A DNA stretch of 22,031 nucleotides, from positions 1 through 22,031 of the forward strand of contig SFJB01000013.1 of the NCBI GenBank assembly GCA_004555145.1. Reading direction: 5' to 3'. Of this stretch, positions 8,439-16,362 are shown piece by piece (within the stretch, counting starts at the first letter, position 1; the number at the start of each line of letters is the position of its first letter). A model generated the notes under the pieces. That model was not told the DNA's origin and made no database searches. It was given only the letters and a program-made list of their open reading frames with translations. This DNA is from Bacteroidales bacterium (GTDB taxonomy: Bacteria > Bacteroidota > Bacteroidia > Bacteroidales > UBA932). The position numbers and the translations under genes are program-made.

Positions 8439-9015
8439 GTTATCCCTTATCACTGACGGGCTTGTAAAGAACAACCCTACATTCGTGCTGGTGCTCGGTA
8501 TGTGTCCTACACTCGCCACCACCACTTCTGCCCTCAATGGTCTCGAGATGGGGCTGGCAACTCTCTTTGTGCTGGTACTAAGCAACATAGTGATTTCGCT
8601 CGTGGCGCCGGCCGTGCCTGACAAGGTCAGAATCCCTGTCTATATCGTGATTATCGCCACTTTCGTGACAGTGCTCCAGTTGCTGATGCAGGCCTTCGTG
8701 CCTACGGTTTACGATACCCTGGGACTTTTCATCCCTCTAATCGTGGTGAATTGCATAGTTCTCGGACGCGCCGAGGCTTTTGCCAACAAGAATTCAGTCG
8801 GTGCCTCCGCCCTTGACGGAATAGGCATAGGTTTGGGCTTCACCCTCTCCCTGACCGTCATCGGCATCGTCCGCGAGATTCTGGGAAGCGGCTCCGTGTT
8901 CGGATGGAAGTTCATTCCTGGCGACGGTATCCTTGCTTTCGTGATGGCTCCCGGTGCCTTCATCGCCTTGGGTTACCTTATGGTTCTGTTCAATAAGTAT
9001 CTGGCAAAAAAATAA
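8428..9015 (+). CDS. rnfE: Rnf complex subunit E
   Basis: This 195-residue polytopic membrane protein of the RnfE/NqrD family has six predicted helices. Typical segments are the start LITDGLVKNNPTFVLVLGMCPTLA, of which GMCP bears the conserved intramembrane cysteine, then VVNCIVLGRAEAFA and a second cysteine-containing helix. RnfE pairs with RnfA as an inverted-topology, pseudo-symmetric dimer that coordinates an iron or 2Fe-2S centre in the membrane. Translation is coupled to rnfG by an 11-base overlap. Confidence 0.96.
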   Translation: MSNKLSLITDGLVKNNPTFVLVLGMCPTLATTTSALNGLEMGLATLFVLVLSNIVISLVAPAVPDKVRIPVYIVIIATFVTVLQLLMQAFVPTVYDTLGLFIPLIVVNCIVLGRAEAFANKNSVGASALDGIGIGLGFTLSLTVIGIVREILGSGSVFGWKFIPGDGILAFVMAPGAFIALGYLMVLFNKYLAKK

Positions 9016-9024
9016 GCTTGCGTT

Positions 9025-9624
9025 ATGGAATATTTGCTTATCATCATTTCGGCGATATTTGTCAATAATATCCTCCTCGCCCAGTTCCTCGGCGTCTGCC
9101 CTTTCCTGGGTGTGTCAAACAAGCTTTCCACAGCCGTGGGCATGTCCGGAGCCGTGTGCTTCGTGATCACCCTCGCCACCGTGGTGACCTACCTTCTCAA
9201 CCAGTACCTTCTGGTTCCTTTCGGACTTACTTTCCTTCAGACCATCTCCTTCATCCTGGTCATTGCCGCCCTGGTGCAGATGGTTGAGATCATACTAAAG
9301 AAGATCAGCCCGTCCCTCTATCAGGCTCTGGGCATCTTCCTTCCTCTCATCACCACCAACTGCGCCGTGCTTGGCGTAGCCATCACCGTGGTGAGCAAAG
9401 AATTTACCTTCGGAGGCGAGAGCGCTATGCTCAATCTCGGAGAGGCCACCGTCTATGCCTTTGCAACCGCGCTGGGCTACGGACTTGCAATGTGCCTCTT
9501 CGCCGGACTCCGCGAGCATCTCTCGATGAATGATGTGCCGAAGCCTTTCAAAGGCCTGCCTATCGCCCTCATCACTGCGGGTATTATGGCCATGGCTTTC
9601 CTGGGCTTCTCAGGTATAGTTTAG
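9025..9624 (+). CDS. rnfA: Rnf complex subunit A
   Basis: This 199-residue integral membrane protein of the RnfA/NqrE family has six hydrophobic helices. Key segments are FVNNILLAQFLGVCPFLGVS, with the conserved cysteine, and LITTNCAVLGVAI, with the second cysteine. It is homologous to RnfE and has the opposite topology. It ends the core rnf gene series (B, C, D, G, E, A), completing all six subunits of a ferredoxin:NAD+ oxidoreductase that stores energy as a Na+ or H+ gradient. It starts 9 bases after rnfE. Confidence 0.97.
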   Translation: MEYLLIIISAIFVNNILLAQFLGVCPFLGVSNKLSTAVGMSGAVCFVITLATVVTYLLNQYLLVPFGLTFLQTISFILVIAALVQMVEIILKKISPSLYQALGIFLPLITTNCAVLGVAITVVSKEFTFGGESAMLNLGEATVYAFATALGYGLAMCLFAGLREHLSMNDVPKPFKGLPIALITAGIMAMAFLGFSGIV

Positions 9625-9646
9625 AAACACTTTAAAAAATGTTATT

Positions 9647-10093
9647 ATGAAGAAGTTTATTATTGTTGTAATTGCTGCCCTCGGCCTTGCAGCCACTGCA
9701 ATGGCTCAGCCTCGAGCACTCGGTGTGCGCGTAACCTATGGAGCTGAGATTTCTTATCAGCACAACCTTGGAAGCAACTTCCTTGAGGCTGACCTCGGAC
9801 TGTTCGGAAACGGATTCTACCTCACCGGAGTGTATGATTTCATTTTCGCAAACGAGGGTGACTTCAACTTCTATGCAGGCCCTGGCGCACAGCTCGGTTT
9901 GGCTTCCTATACAAACGAGGAGGGCAACAAGAGCCTTGCATTTGGCGCTGGCGTAGTTGGACAGGTAGGCGCAGAATACAATTTCGCCTCAATTCCTCTC
10001 CAGATGTCCCTGGATTGGAGGCCTTGCTTCAGCATTACCGGCGGCGGTTTCGGCTGGCAGGGATTCGCCCTTGGCATCCGCTACAGATTCTAG
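9647..10093 (+). CDS. Small secreted/outer-membrane beta-barrel-like protein
   Basis: This 148-residue protein has a clear signal peptide (MKKFIIVVIAALGLAATAMA, cleavage after AMA). The mature part alternates polar and aromatic/glycine residues in short strands (EISYQHNL, GFYLTGVYDFIF, NFYAGPGAQLGLASY, AEYNFASIPLQMSLDWRP) and ends in the C-terminal aromatic signature YRF expected of outer-membrane barrels. It is probably an eight-stranded barrel of the OmpA-like/OprF-N type, with no peptidoglycan-binding domain. It follows rnfA after 22 bases and precedes a strong terminator, so it is probably the last gene of the rnf transcript. No functional link to Rnf is evident and the role is unknown. 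Confidence 0.82.
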   Translation: MKKFIIVVIAALGLAATAMAQPRALGVRVTYGAEISYQHNLGSNFLEADLGLFGNGFYLTGVYDFIFANEGDFNFYAGPGAQLGLASYTNEEGNKSLAFGAGVVGQVGAEYNFASIPLQMSLDWRPCFSITGGGFGWQGFALGIRYRF

Positions 10094-10111
10094 TCTGAAC
10101 TTTGACGCTCC

Positions 10112-10148
10112 AAAGTGGTCGGAACTTTGTGTTTCGGCCACTTTTTTT
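10112..10148 (+). terminator. Intrinsic terminator ending the rnf transcript
   Basis: A 14-base-pair stem (10112-10125 with 10131-10144, two G-T wobbles) with loop TTTGT is followed by a run of seven T. It lies 19 bases after the stop of the barrel-like gene. A short alternative hairpin, ACTTTG/CAAAGT (10099-10104 with 10111-10116), overlaps its 5' arm. Confidence 0.88.
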
Positions 10149-10157
10149 GTACCTTTG
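10126..10157 (+). promoter_or_regulatory. Bacteroidetes promoter overlapping the terminator
   Basis: TTTG at 10126-10129, 20 bases of spacer, then TACCTTTG at 10150-10157 is an excellent match to the Bacteroidetes -33/-7 promoter. The -33 element is the loop of the upstream terminator and the spacer contains its 3' arm and T-run. The predicted transcription start is near 10161, 14 bases before the ATG at 10175. Confidence 0.75.
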
Positions 10158-10174
10158 AGAAATATTGTTTTTCT

Positions 10175-11092
10175 ATGAAGAGGTTTGAGATTCTCACGAA
10201 AGAAATGCTGACCCCAACTATCTGCAGAATGTCCGTGTACGCTCCTCTGCTTGCAAAAGCTGCTCAGCCGGGACAGTTCCTGATGGTGAGGACTGACGAA
10301 AAAGGCGAACGTATTCCACTGACTGTCAGTGACTACGATCGCGAGATCGGTTCGGTGACCATAGATTCGCTCATGGATGAGATGGGCTTCAAGGCCGTGT
10401 TCATAGGAACGGGTGCCGGACTCCCGAAGTTTATGGGCATACCGGGAGAGAACCTTTGCGGCGTATTCTCGGCCAACGAATTCCTCACCCGCAACAATCT
10501 TATGCGCGCATACAGGGACGATTACCTGACCCCGATTCACGCGGGGCGCAAGGTGTGCGTGGTAGGAGGTGGCAACGTGGCAATGGATGCGGCCCGCACC
10601 GCACTGCGTCTGGGTGCTGAAGTGCACATCGTGTACAGACGTACTGAAGCTGAACTCCCTGCGCGTAAGGAGGAGGTGCACCACGCAAAGCAGGAGGGAA
10701 TCGTGTTCGACCTGCTCACCAACCCGGTGGAAATACTGGGTGACGAAAAGGGCTGGGTGAGGTCCATCAAGTGCATGCGTATGGAGCTGGGAGAAGCCGA
10801 CGAGAGCGGCCGCCGCAGCCCTGTACCTGTGCCGGGTTCAGAGTTCGAGATAGATGCCGACACCGTCATTATGGCACTCGGCACCTCTTCCAACCCGCTG
10901 ATTGCAAAGACCACCGCAGGCCTGGAAACCACCCGCCGCGGCTGTCTCGTTGCGGACGCCGAGGGTGCAACGACCCGCCCGGGAGTGTTTGCCGGAGGCG
11001 ACGCAGTGACCGGAGCTGCAACCGTCATCCTTGCCATGGGAGCCGGCCGTACCGCCGCCAGGTCAATAGACGCATACATCAAAAATCTATAG
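10175..11092 (+). pseudogene. Internally deleted Nfn-type ferredoxin:NADP+ oxidoreductase / GltD-like protein
   Basis: The 305-residue reading frame joins two distant parts of a fused NfnS-NfnL protein (often annotated 'bifunctional dihydroorotate dehydrogenase B electron-transfer subunit/NADPH-dependent glutamate synthase'). Residues 1-63 match the start of the NfnS/PyrK-like beta-barrel (AAQPGQFLMVR, ERIPLTVSDYDREIGSVTI). From residue 64 on, the sequence is the second half of the GltD/NfnL flavoprotein: FIGTGAGLPKFMGIPGENL, the NADP Rossmann motif VVGGGNVAMDAARTA, YRRTEAELPARKEE and the C-terminal FAD contact GVFAGGDAVTGAATVI. Missing are the NfnS FAD/NAD-binding rest with its 2Fe-2S cysteines, and the NfnL N-terminal 4Fe-4S cysteines and first FAD Rossmann motif, about 450-480 residues in my estimate. 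The frame is intact across the junction (near 10361-10366). It is therefore probably a non-functional deletion remnant, although a reduced NADP-binding flavoprotein cannot be excluded. The ATG at 10175 follows the promoter at 10126-10157. Confidence 0.72.
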
Positions 11093-11098
11093 TCAACA

Positions 11099-12025
11099 AT
11101 GAAAGCAAGTTCAATTGGGAAAACACTCCTTACCTGGAAATTCTGGAAGGAAATGCTCACGATCACTATCGCAATGTCGATTGCGGCTGCAGCTGTGTAT
11201 TATTTCCTGATGCCAAGCAAACTTGTGGTGGGAAGCATCTCGGGTCTTTCCATCGTCATCAGCGGCATCTTCGAGAAGTTCGGTATGGAGGTGAAGGTCT
11301 CCACTGTCGTCTTCATAATCAATGCCATACTCCTTATCCTTGCCTGGTTCCTGATAGGCAAGGAGTTTGGAGTCAAGACAGCCTACGCGGCCCTCGTTCT
11401 CGCCCCGCTGATCGATATGTGGGAAATTATCTGCCCTTACGAGCGCCTGGTGGAAGCCGGCACTACTTCGGTTATGGGAGACATCTGGTTTGACCTGATA
11501 TGCTTCATCTTGATACTCAGCGCCTCGCAGGCCATACTCTTCCGTATCAATGCCTCCACCGGCGGTTTGGACATACTTGCCAAAATTGTCAACAAGTACC
11601 TTCATTTCGATATAGGAATGTCAGTGACTATTGCGGGCGTCGTCATCTGCTGCACGGCCTTTGCCATCAACCCGTTCCGCCTTGTGGTAATAGGCCTTAT
11701 CGGCACCTGGATGAACGGTCTCATCGTGGATTACTTCATGATGAGCCTCAACAAGCGCAAGAGGGTATGCATCATTTCGGAAGACTATGAGCGCATACGC
11801 GACTACATCATCAACACCATAGTCCGCGGATGCAGCCTTTACGAGGTCACGGGAGGATTTTCCGGCAACAAGACAATGGAAATCCAGAGCCTTCTGACCC
11901 AGGATGAGTTTGCGAAACTTATGACCTGGATCCGTGCCAACGAAATCAAGGCATTCATCACGGCCGGAAACGTCAGCGAGGTTTACGGCATCTGGTCTGA
12001 GCACAAGAAGCACCGCCGCCATTAA
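11099..12025 (+). CDS. YitT-family membrane protein
   Basis: This 308-residue protein has a YitT-type membrane domain (DUF161) of about five to six helices, with the typical segments SKLVVGSISGLSIVI, GKEFGVKTAYAALV and RINASTGGLDILAKIVNKY. It is followed from about residue 215 by the soluble DUF2179 domain (RKRVCIISEDYERIRDYI, IVRGCSLYEVTGGFSG, ITAGNVSEVYGIWS). The family is widespread in bacteria and its transported substrate is unknown. It lies six bases after the shortened Nfn gene and shares its promoter. The last 53 bases overlap the 3' end of the symporter gene on the opposite strand. Family assignment is firm; function is unknown. Confidence 0.92.
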   Translation: MKASSIGKTLLTWKFWKEMLTITIAMSIAAAAVYYFLMPSKLVVGSISGLSIVISGIFEKFGMEVKVSTVVFIINAILLILAWFLIGKEFGVKTAYAALVLAPLIDMWEIICPYERLVEAGTTSVMGDIWFDLICFILILSASQAILFRINASTGGLDILAKIVNKYLHFDIGMSVTIAGVVICCTAFAINPFRLVVIGLIGTWMNGLIVDYFMMSLNKRKRVCIISEDYERIRDYIINTIVRGCSLYEVTGGFSGNKTMEIQSLLTQDEFAKLMTWIRANEIKAFITAGNVSEVYGIWSEHKKHRRH

Positions 12026-13475
12026 GACCCAGGCCTGAGAGCCAGAGGCCTAGAGCCGTTATCGCAGCGTTGATGAGCAGAAGCTCGAAGCCTATGCGGT
12101 AACCGCCGAACCATTCCGCGCTGTGGGCGGAAAGAATCATACAGATAATCGGCGAAAGTATGCAGATGAGGGGCGCAAAACGGTCCCTGACAGCACGTTT
12201 TGTGAAGATGCCGTAGCAGTAAAGACCCAGCAGAGGGCCGTAGGTATAGGATGCGACAGTGTAAACGGCGTTAATCACGCTCTCGTTACCTATGGCCTTG
12301 AATCCAAGAATCACGAAGCCCATCACTATGGCAGCGCAGGTATGCACGCGCTGCCTAGTCTTTTTAAGCGTGGCCTCATCCTGTTTCCTGTCGGCCTTCA
12401 GCACATCCACGGTGAAGGAGGTGGTGAGGGCTGTCAGAGCGGATCCGGCGCTGCTGAAGGCTGCCGACACAAGCCCGAGCACGAAAAGGACCTGCACTGC
12501 TGCAGGCATAAAATGCGTCCCCGAGACGTCGCTGCCGCAGGCCACGGTAGGGAAGAGGTCGTCAGGCTTGGCGAAACTGATTCCCTTTTCGGCGGCGAAG
12601 GTATAAAGCAGCACTCCCAGGCAGAGAAAGAGAAAGTTGACAGGCAGGAAGGCTACTCCGTACGAGAGCACGTTCTTGCGGCTTTCCCTCAGGTTGCGGC
12701 AGGATAGGTTCTTCTGCATCATATCCTGGTCCAGCCCGGTCATTGCTATGGTGGTGAACATGCCTGAGAGGAACTGTTTCCAGAAATATCGGGTGTCCTT
12801 GACATCGTCGAAATACCACATCCTGCACATCCCGCTGCCCTCAATGGTCTTGCACAAGCCTCCGAAGTCCAGCCCCATCTCCTTGGCAATCACCAATATG
12901 CACAGCACGACAGCACCCACGAGGCACAAGGTCTGCACCATATCCGTCCACACCAGTGTCCTCACCCCGCCCCTGAAGGTGTAGAGCCACACAATCACCA
13001 TAGTGATGAGCACATTAAGCCAGAACGGCACTCCCAGCGGACCGAAGAAGACCAGCTGGAGCACGATGGCGGTGAGGTACATCCTAACCCCGCATCCAAG
13101 CAGCTTCGACAGCAGGAAAAAGGCGGCTCCGCTGCCGTAACTGAATTTCCCGAAACGTCCCTCGAGGTAGCCGTAGAGGCTGTTGAGGTTCATTCTGTAG
13201 TAAAGAGGAAGCAACACGTAGGCAATTGCTACGTAACCCGCAATGAAACCCAGAGCCATCTGGAGGTAAGCGAACTGCGACGCCTGCACCATCCCCGGCA
13301 CGGAAATGAAGGTCACTCCGGAAATTGATGTGCCCACCATCGCTATCGCAACCACGTACCACGGAGACTTGCCGCCTCCCTTGAAAAAATCTGCATTCCC
13401 ACCTCCCTTGCCGGAGGTGTACATACTTATCCCTACGAGAAGGGCAAAGTAGCATATAACGACAGCTGCAATCAT
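11973..13475 (-). CDS. Sodium:solute symporter (SSS family)
   Basis: This is a 500-residue transporter with about 13-14 hydrophobic helices, of the Na+-coupled solute symporter family. Family segments seen are AMVGTSISGVTFISVPGMV in the first core helix, the FRGGVRTLVWTDMVQ stretch and SAAFSSAGSALTALTTSFTVD, which contains the Na+ site of the eighth core helix. The substrate (sugar, sialic acid, amino acid or other) cannot be read from the sequence. I choose the ATG at 13475 over the GTG at 13481, because the -7 box at 13483-13490 places the transcription start near 13479. The last residues (about 18, GASCAQTRCRKPR and preceding) are a non-hydrophobic tail encoded in the stretch antisense to the end of the YitT gene. 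No terminator separates these convergent genes. It is divergent from sufB. Confidence 0.93.
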   Translation of the reverse strand: MIAAVVICYFALLVGISMYTSGKGGGNADFFKGGGKSPWYVVAIAMVGTSISGVTFISVPGMVQASQFAYLQMALGFIAGYVAIAYVLLPLYYRMNLNSLYGYLEGRFGKFSYGSGAAFFLLSKLLGCGVRMYLTAIVLQLVFFGPLGVPFWLNVLITMVIVWLYTFRGGVRTLVWTDMVQTLCLVGAVVLCILVIAKEMGLDFGGLCKTIEGSGMCRMWYFDDVKDTRYFWKQFLSGMFTTIAMTGLDQDMMQKNLSCRNLRESRKNVLSYGVAFLPVNFLFLCLGVLLYTFAAEKGISFAKPDDLFPTVACGSDVSGTHFMPAAVQVLFVLGLVSAAFSSAGSALTALTTSFTVDVLKADRKQDEATLKKTRQRVHTCAAIVMGFVILGFKAIGNESVINAVYTVASYTYGPLLGLYCYGIFTKRAVRDRFAPLICILSPIICMILSAHSAEWFGGYRIGFELLLINAAITALGLWLSGLGLNGGGASCAQTRCRKPR

Positions 13476-13482
13476 AAGCACG

Positions 13483-13490
13483 CAAAATTA
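13483..13490 (-). promoter_or_regulatory. Bacteroidetes -7 box for symporter
   Basis: On the minus strand this reads TAATTTTG, matching TAnnTTTG. Its last base is only 7 bases from the ATG at 13475, so the transcript should have almost no 5' leader. No clear -33 element is seen. Confidence 0.6.
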
Positions 13491-13504
13491 CGACAAAAAA
13501 AACT

Positions 13505-13512
13505 TATATTTG
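13505..13512 (+). promoter_or_regulatory. Bacteroidetes -7 box for sufB operon
   Basis: TATATTTG matches TAnnTTTG. Its last base lies 9 bases before the sufB ATG at 13522, predicting a leader of about 6 bases. It is back to back with the symporter promoter in a gap of only 46 bases. Confidence 0.65.
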
Positions 13513-13521
13513 TAAGTTATT

Positions 13522-14970
13522 ATGGAGCAAATTCTGAAAGAATATACCAATAAGGAATACGACAGCGGTTTCGTCACCGAAGTCGAGCAGGAATATGTGC
13601 CGAAAGGTCTGAATGAAGACATCATCAGGCTCATTTCCTCCAAGAAACAGGAACCTCAGTGGCTTCTTGACTTCCGCCTGGACGCATTCCGCAAATGGAA
13701 GGAGATGACACCGCCGCACTGGGGACACCTCAGACTGCCGGAAATCGACTTCCAGGACATCATATACTACGCTGCCCCCAAACGCGACGAGGACAGGCCT
13801 ACGGAAATAGATCCGGCGCTTATGGAGACCTTCGACAAACTGGGCATCCCGCTCAACGAAAGGGAGGCTCTGGCAGGGGTGAAGTCTTCCCGCGAGGTGG
13901 CTGTCGATGCCGTCTTCGACTCAGTGAGCGTGAAAACCACCTTCAGCAAGACGCTCTCGGAGAAAGGCATCATCTTCTGCTCGTTCTCGGAAGCGGTGCG
14001 CGAGCATCCGGACCTGGTGCGCAGGTACCTGGCGAGCGTAGTCCCGGTGGGCGACAATTTCTACGCCGCCCTGAACTCGGCCGTATTCTCCGACGGCTCC
14101 TTCTGCTACATCCCAAAGGGCGTCAAGTGCCCTATGGAACTTTCCAGTTACTTCCGCATCAACGCGGGTGGCACCGGCCAGTTCGAGCGTACGCTCATCG
14201 TGGCGGACGAGGGCTCGCAACTGAGCTATATGGAGGGCTGCACGGCACCGATGCGTGATGAGCACCAGCTGCACGCGGCCGTCGTGGAAATCGTGGTGGA
14301 GAAGGATGCCGACGTGAAGTACAGCACGGTGCAGAACTGGTACCCCGGCGATGCCAGGGGCAGGGGAGGCATACTCAACCTTGTCACCAAAAGGGGAATA
14401 TGCAAGGGCAGCGGCTCACACTTGAGCTGGACCCAGGTGGAGACGGGTTCCGCGATTACCTGGAAGTATCCCAGCACCATACTCAAGGGCGACAATTCCT
14501 CCTCGGAGTTCTACAGCGTGGCAATGACCAACAACTTCCAGCAGGCGGACACGGGTACCAAGATGATACATCTGGGCCGCAATACCCGAAGCCGCATCGT
14601 GTCCAAGGGCATATCGGCAGGGTTCAGCGAGAACAGTTACCGAGGCCTGGTGCACATGGCGCCTACAGCGGAGGGCGCCCGCAACTTCTCGCAGTGCGAC
14701 TCCCTGCTCATCGGGGACAAGTGCGGTGCCCATACCTTCCCGCTGATAAGGAACAGGTGCAGCTCCGCAGTCGTGGAGCACGAGGCCACCACCTCCAAAA
14801 TCAGCGAGGACCAGCTCTTCTACTGCACCCAGAGGGGTATTTCCTCTGAAGATGCAGTTGGACTTATTGTAGGAGGTTATGCAAAGGAAGTGCTCTCCCG
14901 CCTTCCTATGGAATTTGCCGTCGAGGCCGGAAAACTTCTTTCTGTATCCCTCGAAGGCGCAGTAGGTTAG
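13522..14970 (+). CDS. sufB: Fe-S cluster assembly scaffold SufB
   Basis: This 482-residue protein is the main scaffold of the SufBCD complex, on which Fe-S clusters are built in the cytosol. Recognisable parts are the N-terminal helical region ([16 protein letters not shown]), [18 protein letters not shown], the start of the beta-helix, [20 protein letters not shown], and [31 protein letters not shown]. The last contains the cysteine equivalent to the essential C405 of E. coli SufB (SQCDS). The C-terminal helix [21 protein letters not shown] is intact. Length is normal. It starts the operon, driven by the -7 box at 13505-13512; sufS and sufE are not in the window. Confidence 0.97.
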   Translation: MEQILKEYTNKEYDSGFVTEVEQEYVPKGLNEDIIRLISSKKQEPQWLLDFRLDAFRKWKEMTPPHWGHLRLPEIDFQDIIYYAAPKRDEDRPTEIDPALMETFDKLGIPLNEREALAGVKSSREVAVDAVFDSVSVKTTFSKTLSEKGIIFCSFSEAVREHPDLVRRYLASVVPVGDNFYAALNSAVFSDGSFCYIPKGVKCPMELSSYFRINAGGTGQFERTLIVADEGSQLSYMEGCTAPMRDEHQLHAAVVEIVVEKDADVKYSTVQNWYPGDARGRGGILNLVTKRGICKGSGSHLSWTQVETGSAITWKYPSTILKGDNSSSEFYSVAMTNNFQQADTGTKMIHLGRNTRSRIVSKGISAGFSENSYRGLVHMAPTAEGARNFSQCDSLLIGDKCGAHTFPLIRNRCSSAVVEHEATTSKISEDQLFYCTQRGISSEDAVGLIVGGYAKEVLSRLPMEFAVEAGKLLSVSLEGAVG

Positions 14971-14976
14971 TTGCTT

Positions 14977-15609
14977 ATGGAATGGATCAATTATACACTC
15001 TTCACCCTCGGCAAAGACACTCCGGTGCTGCTGATTGACCTGATCACTTCGCTGCTCGGGCTCAGTTGCGTGTTTCTCGCAGGACGCAAGTCGAAGTACA
15101 ACTTCTGGGTGGGCTATCTTTACAATATATGCCTCTTCCTGATGTTCTGGAACAAGTGCCTCTACGCCAGTCTTCTGCTTCAGCCCGTATCGTTGGTAAT
15201 CAACGTTATCGGACATTACCGCTGGACCCATCCGCGCGAAGGGGAGCAGAGCAGCGGGGATGCAAAGACCCTCAAGGTGACAAAGCTCAGCTGGCCCGGC
15301 AGGGCTATTTCAGTGCTTGCCGTGCTCGTGATTGCCGGCCTCTGGGGCTGGGTGCTCAAGTGTCTCTTCCCTTCGGACCCGCATCCTTATCTGGACACCT
15401 GCGTGACTGTGCTCATCCTTGTCGCCCAGTTGCTCAGCGCTATGAAGAAATGGGATTGCTGGGTGGCGTGGATACTCGTGAACGTTGCGCAACTTGCTCT
15501 GCATCTATCTGTGGGACACGTATTTATGCCTATAGTCTGTGCGCTCTACCTCGCCAATGCCATATGGTCGCTGGTGGGCTGGAGCAAATCCATCAAAAAA
15601 GGAGAATAG
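14977..15609 (+). CDS. pnuC: PnuC-family nicotinamide riboside transporter
   Basis: This 210-residue membrane protein of the PnuC family takes up ribosylnicotinamide as a precursor of NAD; Bacteroidetes relatives (PnuT) are linked to thiamine. There are about seven hydrophobic segments, with characteristic pieces FLAGRKSKYNFWVGYLYNICLF in part, LQPVSLVINVIGHYRW, LLSAMKKWDCWVAWILVNVAQ, and a Lys-rich tail. The ATG at 14977 is preferred to the TTG at 14971 that immediately follows the sufB stop. It lies between sufB and sufC with gaps of 6 and 3 bases, so it is clearly part of the suf transcript. I see no thiamine (THI-box) leader that would indicate the substrate. Confidence 0.85.
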   Translation: MEWINYTLFTLGKDTPVLLIDLITSLLGLSCVFLAGRKSKYNFWVGYLYNICLFLMFWNKCLYASLLLQPVSLVINVIGHYRWTHPREGEQSSGDAKTLKVTKLSWPGRAISVLAVLVIAGLWGWVLKCLFPSDPHPYLDTCVTVLILVAQLLSAMKKWDCWVAWILVNVAQLALHLSVGHVFMPIVCALYLANAIWSLVGWSKSIKKGE

Positions 15610-15612
15610 TTT

Positions 15613-16362
15613 ATGAACGAGATATTGCTTGAAATCAAGGACCTGCACGCCAAGGTGGAGGGCAGGGAAATCCTCAAAGGTGTGAATCTTATCATACGCA
15701 GGGGAGAAGTACACGCGGTCATGGGACCGAATGGGGCAGGAAAGAGTACCCTGGGTGCAGTTCTGACGGGACGTCCGGGATATGAGGTGACATCCGGGAG
15801 CGTGGTTTACGACGGACGTGACCTGCTTGCAATGAGCCCGGAGGAAAGGTCCTGGGCCGGTCTTTTCCTGAGCTTCCAGTATCCGGTCGAGATTCCCGGC
15901 GTGAGCATCACCAATTTCATGAAGGCGGCAGTCAACGCACGCCGCAAGGCCCTTGGCCTGGAAGAACTCAAACCTGCAGAATATCTCAAGCTCCTGAAGG
16001 AGAAGATGGCCTTCGTGAAGATGAAGGGAGAATTTGCAAAGAGGGAAGTCAATGTAGGCTTCTCGGGAGGGGAGAAGAAGCGCAACGAAATCTTCCAGAT
16101 GGCTATGCTCGAGCCTGTGCTGAGCATACTGGACGAAACGGATTCCGGACTTGACGTGGATGCACTCAGGATAGTTGCAGAGGGCGTGAATGCCCTGCGT
16201 ACCCCTCAAACCGCATCTATAGTCATCACCCACTACAAGCGTCTGCTCGACTATATCGTGCCGGATATCGTACACGTGCTCAAGGACGGACGCATCGTCC
16301 GCACAGCCGGCAGGGAACTCGTGGACCTCATCGAAGAAAAGGGTTACGAAAACATAATCTGA
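15613..16362 (+). CDS. sufC: Fe-S cluster assembly ATPase SufC
   Basis: This 249-residue ABC-type ATPase binds SufB and SufD and drives the conformational change needed for cluster assembly. Walker A (GPNGAGKSTLG, about residues 36-46), the Q-loop (LSFQYPVEIPGV, the distinctive SufC signature), the ABC signature FSGGEKKRNEI, Walker B with ILDETDSGLDVDAL, and the switch histidine in ITHYKRLLDYI are all present. Length is normal. It starts 3 bases after pnuC and its stop overlaps the sufD ATG by one base. Confidence 0.97.
   Translation: MNEILLEIKDLHAKVEGREILKGVNLIIRRGEVHAVMGPNGAGKSTLGAVLTGRPGYEVTSGSVVYDGRDLLAMSPEERSWAGLFLSFQYPVEIPGVSITNFMKAAVNARRKALGLEELKPAEYLKLLKEKMAFVKMKGEFAKREVNVGFSGGEKKRNEIFQMAMLEPVLSILDETDSGLDVDALRIVAEGVNALRTPQTASIVITHYKRLLDYIVPDIVHVLKDGRIVRTAGRELVDLIEEKGYENII

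Noticed and set aside
10115..10174. An extended N-terminus for the shortened Nfn gene.
   Set aside because: It would be encoded in the terminator and promoter; the family start MKRFEIL fits the ATG at 10175.
13479..13481. GTG as the symporter start.
   Set aside because: The -7 box at 13483-13490 places the transcription start at about this codon, so the ATG at 13475 is more plausible.
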